Source: Pararge aegeria
Lineage: Eukaryota; Arthropoda; Insecta; Lepidoptera; Nymphalidae
Length of the DNA: 64,000 bases
Assembly: GCF_905163445.1 (NCBI RefSeq)
Contig: NC_053182.1
Location: 1,054,001-1,118,000 of the forward strand
Direction of reading: 5' to 3'
Below, one piece after another: positions 31,624-41,954 of the stretch. The notes beneath the pieces were generated by a model, which saw nothing but the letters and a program-made list of their open reading frames with translations, did no database searches and was not told the origin of the DNA. How positions within the stretch are numbered: the first letter of the stretch is position 1; every line of letters starts with the position of its first letter. The position numbers were made by a program, and so were the translations under genes.

Positions 31624-31890
31624 AATTGCTTGCGGTTGTCTTGCAATACGCAATTATCTTAACAAGCCGTGTAACCAAGTTGAAAATCAATTAAGAACTT
31701 TCCCTAACAGATAACACATAAAACACCTTCGCAGCGCGTTCATATTCACAATTGTATTAATTAGGCCAATTTCGCGAGTTACATACAACTAGCTGCTCCA
31801 TTCCGCCCCTGTTCTGTAACTCGGGAAACTTTAATTATCGTAAAATCTTCCCGCTATTGTGTTACTGTGCACTAACAATGGCTTATTATT
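31624..31890 (+). other. Duplicated module M1, copy b
   Basis: Second copy of the module at 30361. The 26-base identical block is at 31717-31742. The flanks outside the match differ from copy a, so the duplication does not include the neighbouring repeats. Confidence 0.7.
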
Positions 31891-32060
31891 TGTAACTTCA
31901 CTAATATTAGGGTTTTCAGTAATTGCACCTTACCAAGAATATTAAAAAAGTGTACAAGTTTTTTCACGTGATACGGAACAAAGAAGATACAAACTCTAAA
32001 TTCATGTTGAAGTTAATAGAAATTACTTTATTATTGTCCAAACTATTTAAATAATCCCAT

Positions 32061-32153
32061 TTATGGGATGGCTCTGCCAAGTATCAGCTTGATGCCCTGG
32101 ATTCGGTGGATCGCCGTGCTAGAGGGCTCATCGGTGACTCATTAAAAAACTTC
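32061..32153 (+). pseudogene. LINE reverse-transcriptase fragment
   Basis: The frame reads LWDGSAKYQLDALDSVDRRA and then RGLIGDS. The LWDG(S/A)...LD.VQRRA.RLI motif is the post-catalytic region of R1/Jockey/CR1-type reverse transcriptases. Only about 30 codons survive. Confidence 0.65.
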
Positions 32154-32279
32154 AGAGTGTGGAACATCTTCGCAAGGTTATATTAAGGTATTCGGTATAT
32201 ATATTTCGTACTTGTAAACACTTTCGTAACAATTTTTGTAACATAGTCCTGAAAATAAAGTATTTTTTATTCTAAAACA

Positions 32280-32560
32280 AAACCTACAGCGAACTTAGTG
32301 ACATATTTAATCAATGACCTATTGTGAAAATAATAGGTAGTGCATTCAGTACTGATAGTAGTACTGAAGCAATCAGATCAAATCATGTGATAATCAACAT
32401 CATCATATCAACCGTCATCAAAAACATCATCGTCCACTGCTGGATATTCTGAAAATAACTTTACATAGTCCACAGAATTTTTATCTGGTAAAAACATATT
32501 TCCAGCAGTTTAAGAGCCACTATTTTCCTATTTCAATTGTGTTCACCGTCCATACACTCG
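32280..32560. other. AT-rich; RTE tail remnant at 32395-32440
   Basis: CATCATATCAACCGTCATC and CATCGTCCACTGCTGGATAT are the inverse of an RTE 3' end (compare 4745-4790). Nothing else recognised. Confidence 0.4.
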
Positions 32561-32569
32561 TCGATAGAG

Positions 32570-32760
32570 CATAGTGCATTGAAAGATGACAATGGTGTGT
32601 CGACGCATAGCTCGCCGCTCAACCGCCTCACCGCCATTGTGAGCCGCGGCAGAAGGTTTGATGCAATTTGCATATCTTAATCCGGGCCCGCTCGACCTGG
32701 CCGGCTGGTGATTGACGACGGATCGGAATAGGATTTCTAGGCCTTTCCGAAACTGGAAAC
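32570..32760 (+). promoter_or_regulatory. GC-rich island with POU octamer, related word to modules M2
   Basis: A CpG-rich block in AT-rich surroundings. ATTTGCATATCTTAAT (32666-32681) is identical to the 16-mer in module M2a (36409-36424) and both are followed by a GC-rich stretch. ATTTGCAT is the classic POU-protein octamer. Regulatory function is inferred only. Confidence 0.4.
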
Positions 32761-32954
32761 GTCATTGCTTTGATTTTGAAGCGTGAATTATTATCTGTTC
32801 TGTTGTATCTGGAATTTAATATCGATGTTTACCTTTCGTCTAACTATTATTAAGTACTAGGTCCCTCGTGACTTCGTCCGCGTATAAGTCAACCTTAGAA
32901 GATAGACATTAATATTATTATTATTACAAAAACAAAATACACAAAGAAACAAAA

Positions 32955-33060
32955 TATGTAAAATAAATAAACTAGTTTATGTGTGTTAAGGCGGTCTTAT
33001 CACTTAAGCTATCTCTCCCAGACAACCTTTGGCGTAAGAAGTATGCTGTCGTGGACTTTT
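32955..33060 (-). repeat. LINE 3' end, Tail-3 fragment
   Basis: AAGGCGGTCTTATCACTTAA and GCTATCTCTCCCAGACAACC match the family in inverted order. Confidence 0.6.
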
Positions 33061-33089
33061 TTTTTAGAACTTATAATTTATAAAAAATA

Positions 33090-33335
33090 GAGTCCCTCCG
33101 CTCTGAGTGCGTCACGGCAAAAGTCTCTTCCAGCTCCGAGCATTGCTGCTGCAGACCAGCTGTAAATTTCAGCTCGACTTTCCAACGTCTATGCTGTCGA
33201 CCCTTTTTCTTTGCTTGCTGTCTCGAAACCTGTTACCCAACCATTTGCACCATAGCTGATCCATCAGTTATAGTGCAAATGGTTTGAAATTAAATCTATA
33301 GTGGAAACATAGATCTCTGACCCAGAAATAGAACC
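33090..33335. other. Unassigned block with strong hairpin
   Basis: Contains the inverted repeat at 33239-33284. No ORF or repeat family recognised. Confidence 0.35.
33239..33284 (+). repeat. 21-bp inverted repeat with 4-base loop
   Basis: AACCATTTGCACCATAGCTG A (33239-33259) pairs with 33264-33284 at all but two DNA positions; one of the two would be a G-U pair in plus-strand RNA. Confidence 0.85.
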
Positions 33336-33339
33336 TTGT

Positions 33340-33665
33340 TTTTTTTTATAGTATTATTTGACGGACCAAGCGGATGACCCACCTGATGGTATGTGGTAAA
33401 ACCATCGCCTTTAAACAGCAACACTTGCACAGGGTATCCAAGGAACACGTAACTTCAAATCAAATAGGCATCTTCTAGGCAAGCGCGCTCCATCTTAGGC
33501 TGCATCAACACTTACCATCAGGTGTGTTTTCTCATGTGCCTGTATTAACACCGGCAGCCACACACGTCAAACTGGAATACAGCATTGCAAAAATGCTGCT
33601 TAGCGGCAGAAATAAACATGGCGATAGTTCTTCCGTGGACGCGCTCTGTCACATAAAGCTTTACT
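33340..33665 (+). repeat. SINE-D, best copy
   Basis: GCGGATGACCCACCTGATGG, TATGTGGTAAAACCATCGCC, CCATCTTAGGCTGCATCAAC, AACATGGCGATAGTTCTTC and GCTCTGTCACATAAAGCTTT. Confidence 0.6.
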
Positions 33666-33669
33666 AATA

Positions 33670-34285
33670 CTACTGAAAAGAACATGGTAAACGCTAACCC
33701 AACGATCCCGTTAGCCCTGTACAAAAGATTTATATTTGTTTCGTTAAACTCAACATCAAAAGAGACGAGGAAAATACCAAAAAATATATAAGAGGAAAAT
33801 TTCCAAAGATTATCCAGCGGAGCTCTTGATTAAAAATCACTTTCGCCGTTGCCTCTCGTCGATACTCTTCATTAGACTGTATACCTCACTGAGATTAGAT
33901 ATTCAGCGGCTAATGATCGCGACTGCCGCTATCTCTCATCTCCGATACAATGCTTCTAGTGGGGCGTGAGATATTCGAACGTTTCATCGGTGGCAAAGAG
34001 GACAATGCAGAAAGGGACATTCACAATAAAAATAACAAAAACTTAAAAAATGCACCATCCCTATCGTCATATCCAACGTACAACAATCAGTAACAAGTTT
34101 GGCGAGAATGTTTTTTATGTTACATTGATAAAAATAAATTGTAAAAAAATATGTGAATGTTTAATGCCAGTTAGCCTCGCACTGTGACACACACGATCTG
34201 TGACGAGTGAGGTACCTTGGCAGTTCGCTCGTAGCCAGGATGCAGAAATGGGTGCTGGACTCGGCTATGATATTCCCTCGGTTTC
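33670..34285. other. Mostly unassigned, 33790-34010 possibly single-copy
   Basis: 33810-33990 has moderate GC and no match to the repeats here (for example GGCTAATGATCGCGACTGCC). Not coding in appearance. Confidence 0.3.
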
Positions 34286-34288
34286 GTC

Positions 34289-34745
34289 ATGCGTCGTCTT
34301 GACCCATCTTGGTCGTCTGGTCTACCTTACCGGGGTGTAATCATCCGCCCACTAATATATATTGTATTGCATTTATTTGCTATATATAATATGATTCGCA
34401 GGGTAATGTTGGACCTTCCAATGCATAAGATTAAACAATGTGTTCATACAAGTTTAATAAATTGTGCTTACTATGCCATTGATGTATTTCTTAACAAAGG
34501 GGCTGCTTGGAAGGAGGCTCTCATCTCTCACTAGATATAAAATTTATTATAAATATATTTTTTCATTGTAAACTGTAAAATAATGCTGACAAAGAGCAAT
34601 CTGCTGAGTTTCATGCCGGCTCTTCTCGGTGGAATCTGCCTTCCGACCCGGTGGTAGAGTGACTGCAAAGAGACTAACTTGACGTTTTAAACGCACCTAT
34701 AAACTGGAGCTACTTGAAACAAAAATAAATAAAATTTGATGTTTT
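34289..34745 (+). pseudogene. LINE C-terminus plus Tail-1 UTR
   Basis: YNMIRRVMLDLPMHKIKQCV and YYAIDVFLNKGAAWKEA are decayed versions of the C-terminus at 27095-27240. The UTR follows with CTGCTGAGTTTCATGCCGGC and CCGGTGGTAGAGTGAC, ending near 34740. Confidence 0.75.
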
Positions 34746-34749
34746 TTTT

Positions 34750-35035
34750 TAATTTTCTGGGACTACAAAGGTCATGTGTTAGTAATTCACAATAAAATTC
34801 ATATCCACGTTAGTTAATATAACTAATGGAAACCAAAATTTTCTATCTACTAAAACCTTCAGAACAACATTGGAACTGCTCTTATCCTACGTTTGAGTAG
34901 GTATAGGTACAATATTTTTCCTGATAACTGTGAAGAAGCCATCAACTCGGTTCTCACCAAACATAACATAAGTACTACACACGCAACAGATCTGTCGCCA
35001 GCGCACACACTGAGGGACTCAGTTGCACCATATCA
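34750..35035. other. No recognisable feature
   Basis: AT-rich, no coding pattern. Confidence 0.3.
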
Positions 35036-35039
35036 TCCG

Positions 35040-35450
35040 CGTAAATGATGATTTATTTCATATAACTGCATGGGTCGAATTCCGTAAATATGAAGATATT
35101 TTATAAAAATTTTTTGGAGGGCGCTCTGTAATTGATTCTGAAGCCCTAACTGTATTATTTTTTATATCTTTGTCTAAAAAATATCTGTATTATGGCCCCC
35201 TCATCTCGCTGAAACTACTGAATTACTTTAAATGAAACTTTGCACGATTTCACATCATAGTACGAGGTAGAACAAAGGATACTTTTTATCCCTAAATTCA
35301 GCTCAGTTCTTTTGGGAGAGGGGATGAAAGTGTTTGACTATTTTACACCATAGCTCCGTCAAGTTTTAACCGATTTAAATAATTATTTTGGTACTGGATA
35401 GGTTAAACTATCAGTTTAATTTAATGTAGATCTGATGAATATGATTGGAG
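35040..35450 (+). repeat. Interspersed repeat D relative, decayed
   Basis: GAGGGCGCTCTGTAATTGAT, GAAACTACTGAATTACTTTA, ACTTTTTATCCCTAAATTC and CATAGCTCCGTCAAGTTTTA follow the order of 26540-26800. Confidence 0.5.
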
Positions 35451-35454
35451 ATAG

Positions 35455-36318
35455 AGAACAGAACTTCTAAACGGACAGCAGCAAACTCCTTACTTTAGGC
35501 TTAACGATACTGAATTTATGTATTCAGTTTTGTCACATTTTTAAGGTCTTCAGAGCTAGAACTAAATAAAAAATAATTTAAATATTCTTGGTTGGTTTTT
35601 AACTTACGAATCAACTCATCAATTACTATTCTTTGTGAGTCTTAGGAGCAGAGACTGCTGGATACCAAATTATCTTTCAAACTGACTTGGGTCAACGGTT
35701 CAGATTCTGTGAAGCCACAATATATTAATGCAGTCATATGTTATAAGGAATTCAAAGTATTTGCGATGTTTACGTATACGTATGTATGTTGTGTTTTATG
35801 TGATTGAAGGTTTCAAATAGTTGGTGAATAAAGATCCTAGATCAGATTTAATATGCGCCCACACCTCAGTCGTTTGCTAAAATAGGTTTCAGTAGTATCT
35901 GTACTTAATATGGTTTAAATATAAGGCACTCCAAGCACGACTGAAAAAACTTTTCGTTAAGTTTGAGATTGATTGAGGTAAGTGTAGCCTATGTAGCAGT
36001 ACGCTGCGTCCCGAAATTTACGTGGGTGATGCTGCAAGGCACATATAGTAATATTATACGAAGAACAAAAATCCATTTTCGTAATACGACTGCTTTTACA
36101 GTTTAATCTTGTCGAGACATATAATTATGCTAGGTGCATATATATATAGTCGAACTGCGTTGTTAAAAGGGTGCGTTTGTTCCAAAACCATGCAATTTTC
36201 TACACAGGTAGTTTTATATCGAAAGTTATATACACGGATATGCTCACATATTTTCTATCGAGGCAAACCTATGAAATACATTCCGTTGGAAGTACGGGTT
36301 AAATGTTTTTTATAGAAT
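35455..36318. other. No recognisable gene
   Basis: AT-rich. A 68-codon frame at 36109-36315 has no family resemblance. No match to the repeat families seen here. Confidence 0.35.
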
Positions 36319-36640
36319 GTTATCGAAATCCGCTCTATCTTCTAGTTACGTGAATCTCTCAGGATCGCGTCGCTCGCTCGCCGATATCGCGCGCGCGCTT
36401 CTAATAACATTTGCATATCTTAATGCGAACTCAGCGCCGGCTCAGGCCCGACGGAGGCGTCCAAAACTGCGACACTAATGCCGGTTCAATAAACACCAAA
36501 TATCATCGCGGGAATAGTAATTACGGATTAATTATAATGGATCGCGGTAATTGACTGCGGCTGCTGCGGACTCCGGGGTAACGCGGAATTATTATACGAT
36601 GAAATCCGACAAAATATTAATGTTTATCGACATAATAAAG
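36319..36640 (+). promoter_or_regulatory. Module M2a: GC-rich, non-coding, member of an inverted pair
   Basis: It aligns, inverted, with 43990-44306. The core 36451-36595 (145 bp) is identical base for base to 44046-44190, while both flanks carry substitutions and small gaps. The core holds words known as binding sites: ATAAACAC (forkhead-like), GGATTAATTA (K50 and Antp-class homeodomain), GGTAATTG, and the POU octamer ATTTGCAT just outside at 36409. It has no ORF on either strand that spans it. Function is inferred from this pattern only; a mobile element of unknown type is the alternative. Confidence 0.5.
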
Positions 36641-36644
36641 TTAT

Positions 36645-37190
36645 AATATACATTTTAAATATTATATATTCATTATTTTGACATTTTAGTGACTAATACC
36701 CTTATACAACGTGTTACAGAATTACGAAATAATATTGTAGGATGCAGAAGTATATTTCATACGGAATCACCCTGTAAAAATATTAAATAAAAAGAAGCCT
36801 ATTTATTTTTCTATACAAACGAATTCAAAACATTAGTAGTGTTTACTTATGACAACCCTATTGTAGATATAAGATCGACGCGCGCATAGTACCTAAGCTA
36901 TGCAACGCTTACCTAATAAAGTGACAGGAATCATAAGATTTTAATTTTGCATGTGATGTTATGGCTGTATCTGATTTCTTTCAGTAAAACCTATGTAAGT
37001 TGTTTACTCAAAAACTATTACGTTTTCGGTTTCACAGATAAGTCTCCGAGACAGTACATAATGTACCTACCTGTAGAGCCTGTAAAGTATGATTTCGGTT
37101 TTCATTTACACGTTGTATATTGCCTACTGGTCACATTCTGATATCTATATAAAATCAATGAAAGTCTAGTCATCTAGTGTTTAAAACTGC
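36645..37190. other. AT-rich, no recognisable gene
   Basis: A 64-codon frame (36947-37141) shows no family resemblance. Confidence 0.35.
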
Positions 37191-37194
37191 CGCG

Positions 37195-37325
37195 TGGCTT
37201 ATGAGTGAGTCTGAGTTCCATATCTAGCCTTAACCTTTAACTTTTCTAATTCATGTGCGTTTTAAGCTAAAAAAAGCGTAAAATATCACTTGATTAAACG
37301 GTGAAGGAAAATATCCTGATAATGT
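37195..37325 (+). repeat. SINE-C fragment
   Basis: ATGTGCGTTTTAAGCTAAA, AATATCACTTGATTAAACGG and TGAAGGAAAATATCCTG. Confidence 0.65.
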
Positions 37326-37342
37326 CGACAAAAGCGTGGTAA

Positions 37343-37410
37343 TTATATATATGTATATCTTTATATATGTATATCTTTATATATGTATATATATATATAT
37401 ATATATATTC
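37343..37410. repeat. (TA)n microsatellite with CTTTATATATGTATAT units
   Basis: Three ATGTATAT/CTTTATAT units, then a pure TA run. Confidence 0.9.
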
Positions 37411-37411
37411 A

Positions 37412-37570
37412 TTTCGTCTCTCATTGCCTTATTCCAATAGTTAAGGTAGCCTGGAAGAGATCACTGTTAGTGATAAGGCCGCCTTTTGCATATAATTAAT
37501 GTTAATGTAAGTGTACAGTGTGTATTTCCTTTATATGCAATAAAGTTGTTTAAATAAAATAAATAAAATA
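37412..37570 (+). repeat. LINE 3' end, Tail-3, forward
   Basis: AGGTAGCCTGGAAGAGATC, ACTGTTAGTGATAAGGCCGC, then CAATAAAGTTGTTTAAATAA with an AATAAAATAAAATA tail. This copy shows the poly(A) signal AATAAA of the element. Confidence 0.8.
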
Positions 37571-37574
37571 ATTC

Positions 37575-38695
37575 CACCTATCTGCAATAATTGGTCGGGG
37601 TGATTGACTATCGCCCCATCCCTTCCCATTCAAATGGGTGACTTGGGTCCCGTAGTGGGCATGGTAATGGGTTAATAATGCCGAGTTAACCCAAAAACGC
37701 GTTGACCAAGAAAAATATCAAATTTCAAATTATTTTTTATAAGAAATGATATCTTATAAACAAACAAATAAACTAGTTAGCTAACGAAGTTTTCAAACTT
37801 TAAATCATAAATGTATATATTTAAGGTCCTGCGTTACGGGAATATAACCTCATATTAGCAACTGAAAAAAAAAAAATAATTAAAATTCTCCTCCTTATTC
37901 CCCTTCTTTTTTAGTGTACTTTGTTCCCCTAGACAAGTCCATTTCTTACCCATAGTGAGGAAGTTTAGAAAAAAAAGTAATTCATCAGATGGTGGGCGCG
38001 GCCAACTAGGACCGATTTTCATCAAACATAGCTAAGAATACTCCCGACTATTTACCTTAAAATCTTAAAAAAAAACAATTTTAAAATCGGGTCTTTCGTT
38101 CGGGTGCTACGACACCCAAATACACATCCACACACAACACACGCACATAAACACACATACACACACGACACACTTAAATATCCCAAATTATAGCGTCGGG
38201 GGTTGTGTGTTTCAAATAGAATTGCTCAGCTGGAGATATTCAATTTTGTACTGTATTACATTCTATAATTCACTGTCATCTGATTTTCATACCCACCAAA
38301 AGAGGTAGTTCTTCAAAAATCCATGTTTTAATAGCTTATGCGAAAACTGTAACGTTCAAGTTTCCCCCAAAAAACTACGAGTTAGAAAAGAAGGCCAAAC
38401 TTCGCCTTGGAAACTTATTAAGCGTTAAACAAGTTCCGGATATGCGCGCACCGAAAGGGACTGCAACTTAGATTAAAATAGTTAGCAAGTAGCCAGCTAC
38501 ACAACTATGGCACTTCGATACACTTACTTCGCTTATGGTGCTGTTATAAAACGTTACATTATGTTGTAAGCATTTGGTCACAAATTGTAACTAAATGTTT
38601 TCATGTTATGAAACAGCTATTTATACAACTTGATAAGGGTTAAAAATACTAACAAGGTACGTAAATATGCATTCAAGATTTTATTTATGAACCGG
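37575..38695. other. Repeat scraps; CA-rich microsatellite
   Basis: 37640-37685 resembles a SINE-C tail (GGTCCCGTAGTGGGCATGG). 37985-38105 (GGACCGATTTTCATCAAACA, TTCGGGTGCTACGACACCC) looks like a common lepidopteran element end. CA-rich repeats lie at 38118-38172. The rest is unassigned. Confidence 0.4.
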
Positions 38696-38699
38696 AAAT

Positions 38700-38850
38700 A
38701 AAATTAATATATTAAAACGGCTATTAGATTGTGATAGCAAAAAAAAACCTGGCTAAGTTTGTCGTGGGCTCTTCTTTGACCAGGGCGCATTTGTTAGCCT
38801 CCTGGCTATCGTTTTAAGTTAACGAAAATAGTTATCACCATCAAAATTCT
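38700..38850 (+). repeat. LINE 3' end, Tail-2
   Basis: TTGTCGTGGGCTCTTCTTTG, CAGGGCGCATTTGTTAGCC, ATCGTTTTAAGTTAACGAA. Confidence 0.75.
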
Positions 38851-39005
38851 AAATTCATTTATTTCACGTAGGCCTACTGGATAAGCACTTTTCAAGCGTC
38901 AAGTCAATCTGTTTGTAGTAACTCTACCACCGGTTCTGAATGCAGATTCCACTGACAAGAGCCGGCAAGAAACTCAGCAGATTGCTCTTTTCCAACATCA
39001 TGTTA
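38845..39005 (-). repeat. LINE 3' end, Tail-1
   Basis: AATTCTAAATTCATTTATTT, CACGTAGGCCTACTGG, CTCTACCACCGGTTCTGAA and GAGCCGGCAAGAAACTCAGC. It interrupts the two parts of Tail-2 (38700-38850 and 39020-39095). Confidence 0.8.
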
Positions 39006-39019
39006 ACATTACTTAACAT

Positions 39020-39095
39020 TAGTGGTAACATGTTATATGTACGAACGCTTCATAAGTGCATGTAATAAGGTCGACATGAATAAAACATTTTCGAA
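39020..39095 (+). repeat. LINE 3' end, Tail-2 terminal part
   Basis: ATGTACGAACGCTTCATAAG, then GTCGACATGAATAAAACATT. Confidence 0.65.
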
Positions 39096-39099
39096 TTTT

Positions 39100-39345
39100 G
39101 AATATAAAAATTAAATAAGTTGATTAAGAAAACAGTACAAAATCTGGTAAATATGAATACTAGGAATGGAACAATTAATAATTTATGTCAGGTGGAGTAT
39201 TTATCAATTTGCTGTCTGGTATATTATATACGTAGACATATTTGTTCTAAAAAATCAACAAATAATAATTGCAAAACTTTTCAAACGAAAGAAATAAATA
39301 AACAAACAAAAATACAAACAAACACTTCTGAATTTATAGTGAGTT
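39100..39345. other. AT-rich, nothing recognised
   Basis: No coding pattern. Confidence 0.3.
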
Positions 39346-39349
39346 TATT

Positions 39350-39590
39350 AGTAAGTGGTGATGGCTCAATAGTTAGAGCTCTGGACTCCGTTTCGAGGGA
39401 GCGAGTTCGATCCCCGACGTGTACCCTTAACATTTCGGAGCTGTCTGCGTTTTAGTTTAAGTAATTAAAATATCACTTGCTTTGTACTAGGAAAACATCG
39501 TGAGGAGGAGATGCCTGATAGTTCCCCATAATGTTCTCAAAAACACGTGCTTTCTGGCCAATCAAGTACAGAGATAGGCCAGAATGTTAT
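39350..39590 (+). repeat. SINE-C with tRNA-like head
   Basis: GATGGCTCAATAGTTAGAGC (A box) and GAGCGAGTTCGATCCCCGAC (B box), then TCTGCGTTTTAGTTTAAGT, AACATCGTGAGGAGG and CCCATAATGTTCTC. Confidence 0.8.
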
Positions 39591-39607
39591 GAAGCCGAAA
39601 ACAGTAT

Positions 39608-39860
39608 ATTTTTTTTATTCCACTACAAGTTAGCCCTTGACTATCTTAGATGGTAACGGGCTAACCCGTTAGTGGTACGGAAGTTATTTTAATTCCGTTA
39701 GTTTAAAGTAAAAGGTTTCTACAGGACATTGTAACGTAACGCTACATCGCTTGGTGGGCCACGTCTTTGTCGGAAGGATCAGTAGACCAGACAAAAAATA
39801 ATTCCTAAATTTGCTCTACCGGGGATCGACCCCGAGATCTCTCACGCCAGATAGGTGATC
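39608..39860 (-). repeat. SINE-B, full-length-like, inverted
   Basis: TTTATTCCACTACAAGTTAG, CCTTGACTATCTTAGATGG, GGTTTCTACAGGACATTG, CGTCTTTGTCGGAAGG and a decayed B box GGGGATCGACCCCGAGATC. Confidence 0.8.
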
Positions 39861-39911
39861 TAGTTAATAACAGATAGGGCTTAAAACGTAACTAAATTTC
39901 ATGTATTATTT

Positions 39912-40168
39912 GACGGCCGATTGGCGCAGTGGGCAGCGACCCTGCTTTCTGAGTCCAATTCGACTCTTCGACTTCTTCTTCTCGAAAATGTTTGTGTGAT
40001 GAACATTAATGTTTTTCAGTGTCTGGGCGTATATTATAAGTATTTATGTATGTTATTCATAAAAATATTCATCAGTCACCTTAGTACCCATAACACAAAC
40101 TACGCTTACTTTGGGGCTAGATGGCGATGTGTGTATTGTTGTAGTATATTTTTTATTATTATTATGTA
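39912..40168 (+). repeat. SINE-A, nearly complete
   Basis: GACGGCCGATTGGCGCAGTG head, a scrambled B box, AAAATGTTTGTGTGATGAAC, CAGTGTCTGGGCG, TTGGGGCTAGATGGCGATGT and an ATTATTATTATG tail. Confidence 0.85.
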
Positions 40169-40294
40169 AATTCGTATAATACTATAACCTACAGACCGAG
40201 TTGCGGTACAGAACGTAATACCAAGTCCCATGAATTTCGATTTCAGTACAGATTAGGTTACGTTCCAAATGAAATGTGCAATAACTTTTAATAA

Positions 40295-40515
40295 TTAAAC
40301 GCGACCTCCGACCTCCGGGTTCGATACTTGGCAGGAGTAATTTATTTTTTGTAATTTCTGAATTTTCGCTTGTCTAAATCGTTCCGACAAAGACGTGCTC
40401 CGCCAAGCGATATAGCGTTGTCAATATCGCGTAGAAACCGTTAAGAGGTATGCATTTAATATTATAACTTCTAATTAAATTGCAGTCAAGGGCTAACTTG
40501 TAGTATAAAAAAGTG
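40295..40515 (+). repeat. SINE-B, nearly complete
   Basis: CCTCCGGGTTCGATACTTGG (B box), CGACAAAGACGTGCTCCGC, GATATAGCGTTG, GCAGTCAAGGGCTAACTTG and a TATAAAAAAG tail. Confidence 0.8.
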
Positions 40516-40519
40516 TATC

Positions 40520-41160
40520 TTAATGATTCGTAAAATTTTCAAATATAAATTATTCTGTTCTAGATCACAATTTATCCCGAAACACTGCGATTCTCTTTTC
40601 CGATTTTGATCAGAGTTTCTACTGACTTTTTTTTCTCATCCCAAAGGTCGCATTGGGATGTTGAATGAAATATTTCAGATAATAAAACGTTCATCCAAAA
40701 AACAAACTGCTTTAAAAATTTTAAGTATAGAGATTTAAAATAGGGCTTTTAAATCTTTCTAGTTTCCACAACTACGAACCCAAAATACCAATTTCAACTC
40801 AATTAAACACGTAGTATTGACAGATTCGCTCGCCTTCATTTCCCCAGGGCTGATTTAATTTCATTGGATCGTAAATTTCCTCATTTGAAAGTATGAGCGA
40901 CACAATCACGGCTAATAATAAGGGAACTCTCCAATAAATTCGCTCGCTTTGAACAAAGAATGTGAAGTTTTACCTACTGATCAGAGACAAAATTAGAGTT
41001 TTTCTGCGAACTGATAAAAAGCGATGATACTGTCTATGGTATTATTAAACTGACATCGAGCTAAGAACAGGTTCTTACGTCCGGTCAATCTCTGGTCAGT
41101 ATTAATAAACCTTTACGCTGTGATAGACTTTCACCGCACCGGGTTATTTGTCTTCGTTAC
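40520..41160. other. No recognisable gene
   Basis: AT-rich, without a coding pattern or family match. Confidence 0.35.
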
Positions 41161-41164
41161 AGTA

Positions 41165-41445
41165 ATTTTATAAAGTGGGTAAATAATTAAACTTTTGATA
41201 ACTGTAAATTCATACTGGCCAGATATTTTATTAAATTGATTAGGTTTTTTACTTATACGCTAATCAATATTATTTAATTAATAAATACATTTCAAGAAAC
41301 AATTTAAATTATACCAATGTTCATGGCATTGAGTTGGTGGGTATTTCGATATAAATGCGACACATTATCGATACACTTCTGTCCTAGATGGACTCGAACG
41401 ATGCAAAGATACCTCCCGGTGTCTTAGTCTTTATCATTTTATACT
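41165..41445 (+). repeat. Family F, longest copy
   Basis: GTGGGTAAATAATTAAACTT, TGAGTTGGTGGGTATTTCGA, TGGACTCGAACGATGCAAAG and ATACCTCCCGGTGTCTTAGT. Shared with 54412-54580. Confidence 0.8.
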
Positions 41446-41514
41446 TCGGATTCTCTTTCTGAACAACCTTGTTTCTTCCACGGCGTGCACCACTTACGTT
41501 CGTTATGAAATATC

Positions 41515-41815
41515 ACTTGCTTTAACGGTATAGCTCAGTGGGTAGGACTTCGACTTCACTTTCGGGGAGGCGTGTTCGAATCCCAGCACCTTTAAATTTT
41601 CTAAGTATTGTGCGTTTTAAGCAATTAAAATATCTCGCTTCTACAGGGAAGGTGAGGAAACCTGCATGCTTGAGAAACTCTTTAATGTTCTCAAAGGCGT
41701 GTGGGGTGCGCCAACCCGCACTGGACCAGCGTGGTGGACTACGGCCTTAACTTGAATTGTAGAAGGAGACCCGTGTCCTGTAGTGGGCCGGTAATGGGTT
41801 GATATCATAATGATA
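41515..41815 (+). repeat. SINE-C, complete copy
   Basis: CTCAGTGGGTAGGACTTCGA (A box), GTGTTCGAATCCCAGCACC (B box), TGTGCGTTTTAAGCAATTA, CCAGCGTGGTGGACTACGGC, CCCGTGTCCTGTAGTGGGCC and a GGGTTGATATCATAATGAT tail. Confidence 0.85.
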
Positions 41816-41857
41816 ATAATGATACACCGTTCATTATTATCATTATGATATCAACCC
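41796..41857. repeat. Perfect 27-bp inverted repeat with 8-base loop
   Basis: Arms 41796-41822 and 41831-41857 are exact inverses; loop TACACCGT. The left arm is the SINE-C tail and the right arm is an inverted copy of it. Confidence 0.95.
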
Positions 41858-41950
41858 GTATGCCTGAGAGTTCTCCATGATATAGGCGGGTTAAGCGTAC
41901 CAATCCGCTCTTGGCCTGCGTGGTGGACTCCGGCCTAAACTCTTCTTGTA
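41858..41950 (+). repeat. SINE-C, second partial copy
   Basis: CGTATGCCTGAGAGTTCTCC, ACCAATCCGCTCTTGGCC and TGCGTGGTGGACTCCGGCC. Confidence 0.75.
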
Positions 41951-41954
41951 TGCG

